A DNA stretch of 64,000 bases. It comes from SIG565 sp045613385 (GTDB taxonomy: Bacteria; Bacillota; Clostridia; Oscillospirales; Acutalibacteraceae). The notes beneath the pieces were generated by a model. It was not told the origin of the DNA. It saw nothing but the letters and a program-made list of their open reading frames with translations, and did not search any database. The stretch covers positions 1-64,000 of the forward strand of contig JAZLAW010000016.1 of the NCBI GenBank assembly GCA_045613385.1, read 5' to 3'. This document shows, one piece after another, positions 54,673-61,967 of the stretch. The position numbers and the translations under genes were made by a program. How positions within the stretch are numbered: position 1 is the first letter of the stretch; the number at the start of each line of letters is the position of its first letter.

Positions 54673-55524
54673 TTATTCTTCCTCCAGTTTCTTCAAAAAA
54701 TTATAAGCAGTTTGTATATCCGCAATCGGGTCAGGTCCAACTTCGCGTTCAATGGTCAAAAAGCCTTTATAGCCGATATCATCAAGCGCCTGTAAATATT
54801 CCTTGTAAGGAACACCGCCTGTACCGAGAGCAACTTCTTCGCAACATCCTTCGGTAGTATAACCGGCAGGAATATCGCGAACGACAGCATATGTGTATTC
54901 CGGAACACAAGGTTTGTAGTAAACGCCGTCTTTTGCATGTGTATGAACAATATAATCTTTCAATGTATGTACTGCTTTTACTACATTTTCATTTTTAATC
55001 ATTACAAGGTTTGCAGGGTCAAAATTGACGCTTACACCCTTAGAGCCCAATGAATCCAAAAAGCCCTTTAATACATCGGCCGATTCAGGACCTGTTTCAA
55101 CTGCAAAGAAACCATTATTTGCATTTGCGTATTCAGCAATTTTAAAACAAGCTTCCTGCATAATCTTGTAACGGGGATGATTAACATCATCCGGAACAAC
55201 ACCGATGTGTGTAGTAACAATATTGGTGCCGAGTTCAAGAGCCATATCTAATGTTCTCTTGGAACGCTCAACCAATTCATCATTGAGTTCGGTATAACCA
55301 AAACCGTGACCAAAGTCACCGCAGATAGCCGAGAAAACAAGACCCCTGTCGGTTAATTTCTTAAGAAGTTCTTTGCGGGAAGCGGTTGAAAGCTTTTCGG
55401 CACAGAAATCATCTATAGCGTACATCTGAATACCTTTAGCGCCCATTTTTGCCGCAATATCAAGCGACTCATCAACGGGTTTGCGGAAAGATTCCAACAT
55501 GACACCGATTGGAAACTTATACAT
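54673..55524 (-). CDS. Sugar phosphate isomerase/epimerase (xylose-isomerase-like TIM barrel)
   Basis: 283 residues. AP-endonuclease-2-type barrel with metal-ligand blocks TTHIGVVPDD, FAVETGPES, NFDPANLVM and IVHTHAKDG, ending GFLTIEREVGPDP. It should be a metal-dependent isomerase or epimerase for a keto-sugar. It pairs with a second barrel protein 27 bp upstream that is not closely similar, so the two likely act at successive steps. Confidence 0.86.
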   Translation of the reverse strand: MYKFPIGVMLESFRKPVDESLDIAAKMGAKGIQMYAIDDFCAEKLSTASRKELLKKLTDRGLVFSAICGDFGHGFGYTELNDELVERSKRTLDMALELGTNIVTTHIGVVPDDVNHPRYKIMQEACFKIAEYANANNGFFAVETGPESADVLKGFLDSLGSKGVSVNFDPANLVMIKNENVVKAVHTLKDYIVHTHAKDGVYYKPCVPEYTYAVVRDIPAGYTTEGCCEEVALGTGGVPYKEYLQALDDIGYKGFLTIEREVGPDPIADIQTAYNFLKKLEEE

Positions 55525-55551
55525 AATTTTTTCTCCTTTAATGTTTTTTGT

Positions 55552-56445
55552 TTACCACGGAATCTCTTCAAATTCCTGTTCAAGAATCTTTTTATACTGA
55601 CGAAGATTATCAAGTCCGGCCTGAATGCCATAGAGACAATCTTCAAGTCCTTCATATTCAATACTTACGTAACCTCTGTATCCTACTTTGTAAAGGTTCT
55701 TTAAGCAGTGATAAGCGTTAATATCACCGTGGCCAAAAATTGTACCACGCACATAGTTACCGCCTTTTGTACGGTGCCAACCCTTACCGGGGTTTACACA
55801 GTTACCGTCTCTAATTAAAACATCCTTAGCATGTGCAAAAAATGTATAAGGTGCTACTGTAGATGTTGCCATTACATTGTCATCATCAACTGCTACAAAG
55901 TTACCGAAATCACAAAGCACACCAAAGTTCGGATGGTTTACTTTGTTTACAAGCAACTCAAGACTTGCGCCTGACTGTAAAAGTTGACCGTGGTTTTCAA
56001 CCATTGTCTTAATGCCTTTTGTTGCGGCATATTCAGTAATTTCGCGACAAGCATCAGCGATACGGTCAATTTCGTTGTAAAGACCACGCTGATTTCTCGG
56101 ATTATCTTGCGCATATATATTACCTGCATCGTGGCGAAGACCTTCTACACCGAGAATGGCAGCAATATCAATTTTTTTCTTGATACGTTCCACTTCAGGA
56201 CCTATTTCTTTATTGAGCAAATCGGCACTGATTGTGTAGTTGCAGATTGGGAGTTCCAATCTATCACATTCGGCCTTAACTTCGTAAGCAAATTCTTCTT
56301 CGGTTTTGCCTTCGGGTACTATCAAGTCAATAAGTTCAATAGCATCGAAGCCCATTTCCTTAGTTTTGGCGAAGATTTCCATATAGGTCATTTTACCGCT
56401 TCGGTATTCTTGCCAAAAGCTGTAGTTGCTTGTTGAAAATTTCAT
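55552..56445 (-). CDS. Sugar phosphate isomerase/epimerase, second type
   Basis: 297 residues from the ATG at 56445 (GGAGGGAT 4 bp upstream); a longer frame from 56478 has no ribosome site. TIM-barrel blocks GFDAIELIDLIVP, KTMVENHGQLLQSG, VLCDFGNFVAVDDDNV, FFAHAKDVLI and YVSIEYEGLED carry the metal acids and histidines. It opens the operon to Gfo/Idh and AraC. Confidence 0.86.
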   Translation of the reverse strand: MKFSTSNYSFWQEYRSGKMTYMEIFAKTKEMGFDAIELIDLIVPEGKTEEEFAYEVKAECDRLELPICNYTISADLLNKEIGPEVERIKKKIDIAAILGVEGLRHDAGNIYAQDNPRNQRGLYNEIDRIADACREITEYAATKGIKTMVENHGQLLQSGASLELLVNKVNHPNFGVLCDFGNFVAVDDDNVMATSTVAPYTFFAHAKDVLIRDGNCVNPGKGWHRTKGGNYVRGTIFGHGDINAYHCLKNLYKVGYRGYVSIEYEGLEDCLYGIQAGLDNLRQYKKILEQEFEEIPW

Positions 56446-56476
56446 AACTATCCCTCCAGATAATTTTTTCACCTTC

Positions 56477-56506
56477 ATTATACAAAAAGTCGAAATCCCT
56501 TTTCAA
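56477..56506 (-). promoter_or_regulatory. Promoter of the epimerase operon
   Basis: On the minus strand TTGAAA (56501-56506), 18 bp, TATAAT (56477-56482). Confidence 0.65.
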
Positions 56507-56540
56507 CAAAAAAATTGCGGTCTTGTTATAAGATTTTGCT

Positions 56541-56855
56541 CTATATTGCTAATAATGAGAGTATTTGTTCCTTGGTTTTATAGCCCATGGTAATATCTGT
56601 AATTTGTCCATCTTTGACCACTACCAAAGTGGGTATGCTTGTTATATTAAACATATTTGCAAGTTCAGTTTCTTCATCTACATTTACTTTGCCGACTTTA
56701 AGTGAAGCGGCATATTCTTGGGCTATTTCTTCAACTACAGGCGCTATCATCCTGCACGGTCCGCACCACTCTGCCCAGAAATCAAGCAATATCGTTTTTT
56801 CTGAATTTAATACTTCTTCCTGGAAATTTTCTTTAGTTACGGTTATCTCTGCCAT
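56541..56855 (-). CDS. trxA: Thioredoxin
   Basis: 104 residues with active site WCGPC (30-34), DFWAEW before it and the cis-proline in ITSIPTLVV. It reduces protein disulfides in the cytoplasm. It follows the FTR-like gene by 11 bp, and both follow the uronate genes; no thioredoxin reductase gene (trxB) is in the window. Confidence 0.95.
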   Translation of the reverse strand: MAEITVTKENFQEEVLNSEKTILLDFWAEWCGPCRMIAPVVEEIAQEYAASLKVGKVNVDEETELANMFNITSIPTLVVVKDGQITDITMGYKTKEQILSLLAI

Positions 56856-56866
56856 AAGTTTCTCCT

Positions 56867-57064
56867 TTATTTTGATTTATAATAAAGCATACAGTGGCAA
56901 AAGCCTTCAAAATCGGGGTCGGCAATTTGCCTTTTAAACTCGGTACACATACATTTTGTATCTTCGTTTTGTTCCCTGACACACGGACAATATCCGCCTG
57001 TTTTTTTGAGTCCTTCTTTTACTACCCTTACTATTTCTTTATCGGGATTTAGTGTTATTTTCAT
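56867..57064 (-). CDS. Ferredoxin-thioredoxin reductase catalytic-domain protein, small
   Basis: 65 residues. Six cysteines stand in three CxC pairs: CPC (26-28), CMC (38-40) and CHC (56-58). That is the catalytic-chain signature of ferredoxin:thioredoxin reductase, in which a 4Fe-4S cluster beside a disulfide passes ferredoxin electrons to thioredoxin. Spacings (9 and 15) differ from plant FTR (16 and 8), and it is shorter than the classical chain of about 110. Adjacent trxA is the obvious partner. Confidence 0.85.
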   Translation of the reverse strand: MKITLNPDKEIVRVVKEGLKKTGGYCPCVREQNEDTKCMCTEFKRQIADPDFEGFCHCMLYYKSK

Positions 57065-57067
57065 TTT

Positions 57068-57913
57068 TTATACACCTGAATATGCGGCAAAACCTGCATC
57101 AACAGGAAGTACTACTCCGGTTATTGCCGATGCACTTTTGTCGTCACAAAGGAAAAGTGTAGCACCGATAAGCTCTTCACTGTCTACAAATCGGTTAGTA
57201 GGTGTACCGTTCAATATCTTTTGGCTACGCTTTGTGGGTGTGCCATCTTCATTAAATAACAATGCTTTGTTTTGAGCAGATACTAAAAAACCTGGTGCTA
57301 TTGCATTACAGCGAATTCCTGTACCTGCAAAGTGTGTTGCCAACCACTGTGTAAAGTTGGAAATTCCCGCCTTTGCCGCAGAATATGCCGGTATTTTTGT
57401 AAGCGGTGTATATGCATTCATTGATGAAATGTTAAGTATTGTACCGCTTTTCTTTTCTACCATATCACGCGCAAAGACCTGTGTGGGTAAAAGTGTTCCC
57501 TGAAAATTAAGTTTAAACACAAAGTCAACTCCATCCGAATCCAAATCGAAAAAGGTTTTGCTATTCTGTGTTGCTTCGTGCTGATATTCATTATCTGTTG
57601 TGGCTCTGGGATTATTACCACCCGCACCGTTTACAAGTATATCGCAACTGCCAAGGTCATTTTTTACCTGTTCACATACACCTTTTAACTGCTCACTATC
57701 TAATACATTTGCCTTATAACCTTCGCAAATAAAGCCTTCGCTTTTTAATTCATCAGCTAATTTCTTAACCGCATCTTCGTTCAAATCAAGCGCTGCAACT
57801 TTAGCACCGCACTGTGCAAATGCACGGGCCATAGTGCCGCAGATAAGTCCGCCCGCACCCGTTACTACAACAACTTTTCCGCTATAATCAATATTAAGTG
57901 GTAAATTAATCAT
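57068..57913 (-). CDS. uxuB: SDR-type D-mannonate oxidoreductase (fructuronate reductase)
   Basis: 281 residues. NAD(P) loop VVVTGAGGLICGTMARAF, ILVNGAGGNNP, catalytic Ser in NISSMNAY and YSAAK for the YxxxK site, then NAIAPGF. The GNNPRATTDNEY insert is typical of the SDR mannonate oxidoreductases found beside uxuA in Bacillota. It reduces fructuronate to mannonate, the substrate of the UxuA encoded just upstream. Confidence 0.9.
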   Translation of the reverse strand: MINLPLNIDYSGKVVVVTGAGGLICGTMARAFAQCGAKVAALDLNEDAVKKLADELKSEGFICEGYKANVLDSEQLKGVCEQVKNDLGSCDILVNGAGGNNPRATTDNEYQHEATQNSKTFFDLDSDGVDFVFKLNFQGTLLPTQVFARDMVEKKSGTILNISSMNAYTPLTKIPAYSAAKAGISNFTQWLATHFAGTGIRCNAIAPGFLVSAQNKALLFNEDGTPTKRSQKILNGTPTNRFVDSEELIGATLFLCDDKSASAITGVVLPVDAGFAAYSGV

Positions 57914-57925
57914 TTTAGTTTCTCC

Positions 57926-59005
57926 TTATTTATCAAACTTTTCGAGTGAATCCCAAACGCCTAACATATACATAATACCGAGTGCTCTGTCATAAAGTCC
58001 GTAACCGGGGCGTACATTACCGGGGCCTTCATCCCAAAGATGTCTGCCGTGGTCCGGACGGATATAACCAGTATAACCGTAGTCGTGATATGCTTTGAGT
58101 ATTTCAAGTATACCTGTATCACCATCGCAATCTCTGTGACTGGCTTCGGAAAAATCTCCATTTTCAAAATGCTTTACATTTCTTATGTGAGCAAAAGCAA
58201 TTCTGTCACAATGTTTGCGCACAATCTCCGCAACATTATTATCGGGGTCTGCGTTGAGACTTCCTGAACAAAGTGTCAGACAGTTATATTCATCATCAAC
58301 CATCTTCAAGAAGCGGTCGATATTCTCTTCATTAATGAGTAAACGCGGAAGACCAAAAATATCCCACGGTGGGTCATCCATATGGATTGCCATTTTTATA
58401 TCACACTCGCGACAGGTTGGCATAATAGCTTCAAGGAAATATTTTAAATTCTCCCATAATTTCTCGTGGTCTATACCTGCGTATGCCTTGAAAAGTTCAT
58501 CAAGTTTTGCCATACGCTCGGGCTCCCATCCCGGAAATGACATATTATATTTTTCGGTAAAATCAAGGATATACTTTGCCATAGCATTATAGTCATCCTG
58601 AATCATATTTTTTTCATAGAAAAGTGCTGTTGAGCCGTCACCCACAGGATGAAACAAATCGCTCCTTGTCCAGTCGAAAATAGGCATAAAGTTATAGCAT
58701 ATTACCTTAACACCGAATTTAGACAAATTGCGTATAGTTGTCTTATAGTTTTCGATATACTTGTCACGTGTAGGTAAACCGATTTTAATGTCATCGTGAA
58801 CATTAACACTTTCTACTACGTCCATATTAAAGCCGTATTCATCCAGTTGACGCTTTACTTCTGCTATTTCGTGTTCTTCCCACACTTCGCCGGGCATCTT
58901 ATGATGAAGCGCCCATACAATACCATCAACGCCCGGAATCTGCTTAATGTCGGACAATTTGATACGGTCATTACCTTCACCGTACCAACGGAATGTCATT
59001 TTCAT
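57926..59005 (-). CDS. uxuA: Mannonate dehydratase
   Basis: 359 residues, full length. It dehydrates D-mannonate to 2-keto-3-deoxygluconate. Family blocks MTFRWYGEGND at the start, CYNFMPIFDWTR, MAIHMDDPPWDIFGLPR with metal ligands, TLCSGSLNADPDNNV, FAHIRNVKH and RPDHGRHLWDEG. It is the second gene in an AraC-uxuA-uxuB-ftr-trx run with gaps of 3-12 bp. Confidence 0.96.
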   Translation of the reverse strand: MKMTFRWYGEGNDRIKLSDIKQIPGVDGIVWALHHKMPGEVWEEHEIAEVKRQLDEYGFNMDVVESVNVHDDIKIGLPTRDKYIENYKTTIRNLSKFGVKVICYNFMPIFDWTRSDLFHPVGDGSTALFYEKNMIQDDYNAMAKYILDFTEKYNMSFPGWEPERMAKLDELFKAYAGIDHEKLWENLKYFLEAIMPTCRECDIKMAIHMDDPPWDIFGLPRLLINEENIDRFLKMVDDEYNCLTLCSGSLNADPDNNVAEIVRKHCDRIAFAHIRNVKHFENGDFSEASHRDCDGDTGILEILKAYHDYGYTGYIRPDHGRHLWDEGPGNVRPGYGLYDRALGIMYMLGVWDSLEKFDK

Positions 59006-59017
59006 ATAAATCTCCTT

Positions 59018-60277
59018 TTAATTATTTATTGTTTCCCTATACTCTTTAGGGGTTTTTCCTGTTGCCTTTTTAAATATTTTGGAAAAATACTGCACATCAA
59101 CTATACCACAATGAAGAGCCACTGTCTGAACTTGCAGCCGTGTGGTAGTCAGCAAATGTTTAGCCTGTTTAATACGTTCTTCTGTTATATATTGTGTAAC
59201 CGTCTTACCCGTTTCCTTTTTAAAAACGGCCGATAAATACCCCGCACTTATATTCTGTGCATCGGCCAATGTACTTAAAGTAAGATTTGCCGATAAATCC
59301 GAATGAATAAAAATCATTGCGCGTTGCACTGCAGATGAATATTTTTTATGCGAGTGTGTACGCACAAGTTGACAATATGTTACATACATTTCCCGCATAA
59401 GTTCCTGTATATCTTTAACGAATGTTGTTTTTTCTATACGCGACGCAAATTCACTCGACACATCGTTAATATATATAGGATGAACACCGCCACTCTCCGC
59501 TGCTTTTCGTAAAATGGTGTTCATTATGATACTGTAATTTTTTAAATTCCGAAGCGGGTCGGCAAGTCTTTTTTCAACACCGGAAGATGTAAATCCCGCT
59601 GAAAACTGTGACGCTTTATGCACCTGACCGTTAGCAACTGCGTTTATAAGCTCGTTTTCAAGTGCATAACGTTCTTCCATAAGTTTCATACTTAGCATAA
59701 CATCGCCATTTTTATTGTTTGACTGTTTTGGAACAAAATATCTATTTTCTTTAGCCGATAAGATATCGGTTACCGAATATCCGTTAGGTCCGCCCCAGAT
59801 TTGTTCGGCAAATGATTCCAGCATAACCCAGATTTGTGATGTTTCTTCAATTATTGGTACGGCCGCGTAATAATTTTCGAGCAATTTTTGGTTTTTAGGC
59901 GATACTCCAAACCTTTCTCCTATTTCAAGTGCTGCCGCAGAGTTTATTCCCCTCTTCAAATACGGACCTATTATAATTACTGTCGGTTCCAACATATCAG
60001 GCAACATAAAAAATATAAAACTCAGTCTGAACGGTGTATCGACCTTATATATTGTAAAAGATTTAATTTCACTTTCAAAATCGCTAAATAAATTAATTTC
60101 ATCAAAGGAGGCAAAGATATTTTTAAAGCCATCACTGAAGAGTTTTTCTCTGACCGAATCCGGATTTGAAAAAGCCACATTTACCCGACATTTTTTAAAA
60201 ATATTACACAAAAAGCGCAATTCGTTTTCGAAAAACAATTCTTTTTCCCCTTTCACCAAATTCAACAATTTAAACAA
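59018..60277 (-). CDS. AraC family regulator of uronate genes
   Basis: 419 residues. An N-terminal sensor of unassigned fold (about 1-290, with FFMLPDMLEPTVIIIGPYLKRG and a helical MEERYALENELINAVANGQ block) is followed by AraC HTHs (about 320-415: LSTLADAQNISAGYLSAVFKKE; VQTVALHCGIVDVQYFSKIFK). The start is a TTG with no good ribosome site, so an internal start is possible. It is divergent from the GPH transporter and heads the uxu operon, so it likely controls both. Confidence 0.85.
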   Translation of the reverse strand: MFKLLNLVKGEKELFFENELRFLCNIFKKCRVNVAFSNPDSVREKLFSDGFKNIFASFDEINLFSDFESEIKSFTIYKVDTPFRLSFIFFMLPDMLEPTVIIIGPYLKRGINSAAALEIGERFGVSPKNQKLLENYYAAVPIIEETSQIWVMLESFAEQIWGGPNGYSVTDILSAKENRYFVPKQSNNKNGDVMLSMKLMEERYALENELINAVANGQVHKASQFSAGFTSSGVEKRLADPLRNLKNYSIIMNTILRKAAESGGVHPIYINDVSSEFASRIEKTTFVKDIQELMREMYVTYCQLVRTHSHKKYSSAVQRAMIFIHSDLSANLTLSTLADAQNISAGYLSAVFKKETGKTVTQYITEERIKQAKHLLTTTRLQVQTVALHCGIVDVQYFSKIFKKATGKTPKEYRETINN

Positions 60278-60373
60278 ACTTTATATCATTATTTTATAAC
60301 ATTTTTCGCTATATTTCAATAGTAAATTAAATAATTTTATTAAAAAAATACAATTTTTAATTAAAATTTTACT

Positions 60374-60401
60374 CACTGTTTTCAGTGCGCAATATTATAA
60401 T
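60374..60401 (+). promoter_or_regulatory. Promoter and dyad before GPH transporter
   Basis: TATAAT at 60396-60401 with no good -35; at that place is a small dyad CACTG-TTTT-CAGTG (60374-60387). The rest of 60278-60452 is very AT-rich. A weak -35 with an overlapping dyad fits an activator-dependent promoter. Confidence 0.45.
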
Positions 60402-60452
60402 TAATTTGTAAGATGTTAAATCTTATTACATATGAAAGAAGGATAGGGAAAA

Positions 60453-61865
60453 ATGAGTAAACAACCAAAACTTGACTCAAAAGGTTATCGCAAATTCGGT
60501 ATTCGCGACAGCATTGCTTATGCGGCTGGTGACTTGGGTTGTAACATGAGTTTCGCTCTCAAGGGCACTATGTCAATTTTCTGGACACAGTTTATGGGTA
60601 TGGACCTGTGGTATGCACTGCTTTTAATTGTTGTACAGGTATGGGATGCCATTAATGACCCACTTATCGGTTCCATCATTGATGCAGACAGACGCACCTA
60701 TAAAAGAAACAAGTTTCTCGCTTACATATGGGCAGGTTCTATCGGTCTTATAGTCGGCGGCGCTTGTTGCTTCTTGCCCTTCCCAAATGCTCCGGTATGG
60801 GCTAAGTTCATAATCTTCATTGCCGGTTATGTTGTTTGGGATGCTTTCTACACCGTAGCCAACGTTCCTTACGGTTCGCTCTTGTCTCTTATTTCTAATG
60901 ACGTTAAAGACAGAGCTTCGTTATCAGCCTGGCGTTCTATAGGTTCTATTTTCGGAAATATGCTTCCAATGGTTATTCTCCCCTTTATTATTTATGACAG
61001 CAACAACAATCTTATCGGTGAACGCGTGTTTATCGCAGCACTGATTATGGGTGTTCTTGGTTTCTTCTGTTTCCAATTTATGATTAAGAACACTGAAATC
61101 CGTGTTGATACATCGGTTACTCTTAGCGAGGATGCTCCTAAGTTTAATGTTTTCAAGGCTTTCGGTAACTTTATTAAAAACCGCCCTGCAGTGGGTGCTA
61201 CCGTTGCAGCTATGGGTATGTTTATTGGTATGCAGGGTGCAACAACCGCTGTAACTGTAATCTTCCAGTCTTACTTTAAAAACGTACAAATTTCAGGTGT
61301 CGTACAGTTATTTGCTATGATTCCGATTGTTGTTTTCACTCCCTTGGCTCGTAAGATGGTTGCTAAATATGGTAAGAAAGAACTTGCAACATTCGGTGCA
61401 ATCGTTTCTATCGTTGCAGGTCTCGGCCTTTTCATCATCATGCCGAACAACACAGGTCTTGACCTTGTAATTTATATCGTTTGCCAGTTGTTCTTCTCAC
61501 TTGGTCTTGGTATCTATTCAACTGTTTCCTGGGCTATGATGGGAGATGCTATCGACTATAACGAATGGAAATTCGGAACACGTGAAGAAGGCGTTGTATA
61601 TTCACTCCATTCATTCTTCCGTAAACTTGCTCAGGGTATTGGGCCTTCACTCGTACTTATCATAATGGTTGCTTTTGGATACGATGGTGCAAACGAAGGA
61701 AATCAGCTCTGGCACGTTGCAGTTAATATGCGTTATATAGTTGCCGCTACCTTCCTTTTCTCTGCTATTCTGCAGTTCATCGGACTTGGTGTTATCTACA
61801 ACCTTGATAAGAAAACATTAACTCAGATGAATAAAGACCTTGGTCGTGAAATTGAAGAAGAATAA
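60453..61865 (+). CDS. GPH-family sugar:cation symporter
   Basis: 470 residues, about twelve membrane helices. The opening FGIRDSIAYAAGDLGCNM and the loop VWDAINDPLIGSIID are characteristic of glycoside-pentoside-hexuronide transporters, as is GDAIDYNEWKFGTREEG near 370. It should import glucuronides or hexuronate-containing oligosaccharides with Na+ or H+. RBS AGAAGGATAGGG is good. The GH2 gene follows after 102 bp and a terminator. Confidence 0.93.
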   Translation: MSKQPKLDSKGYRKFGIRDSIAYAAGDLGCNMSFALKGTMSIFWTQFMGMDLWYALLLIVVQVWDAINDPLIGSIIDADRRTYKRNKFLAYIWAGSIGLIVGGACCFLPFPNAPVWAKFIIFIAGYVVWDAFYTVANVPYGSLLSLISNDVKDRASLSAWRSIGSIFGNMLPMVILPFIIYDSNNNLIGERVFIAALIMGVLGFFCFQFMIKNTEIRVDTSVTLSEDAPKFNVFKAFGNFIKNRPAVGATVAAMGMFIGMQGATTAVTVIFQSYFKNVQISGVVQLFAMIPIVVFTPLARKMVAKYGKKELATFGAIVSIVAGLGLFIIMPNNTGLDLVIYIVCQLFFSLGLGIYSTVSWAMMGDAIDYNEWKFGTREEGVVYSLHSFFRKLAQGIGPSLVLIIMVAFGYDGANEGNQLWHVAVNMRYIVAATFLFSAILQFIGLGVIYNLDKKTLTQMNKDLGREIEEE

Positions 61866-61908
61866 TTTTTATTTGGCACTATCGCTTGCAATTTAGCTTA
61901 AAACATTT

Positions 61909-61943
61909 AAAAGTCCGATTGTCAAGCGGCATTCGGACTTTTT
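61909..61943 (+). terminator. Terminator between GPH and GH2 genes
   Basis: A 10-bp stem AAAAGTCCGA/TCGGACTTTT around a 14-nt loop, ending in TTTTTATATT. The GH2 start lies 25 bp further behind GGAGGAAAA, with no room for a new promoter, so GH2 expression would depend on readthrough. Confidence 0.75.
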
Positions 61944-61967
61944 ATATTGTATATCTGGAGGAAAAAT

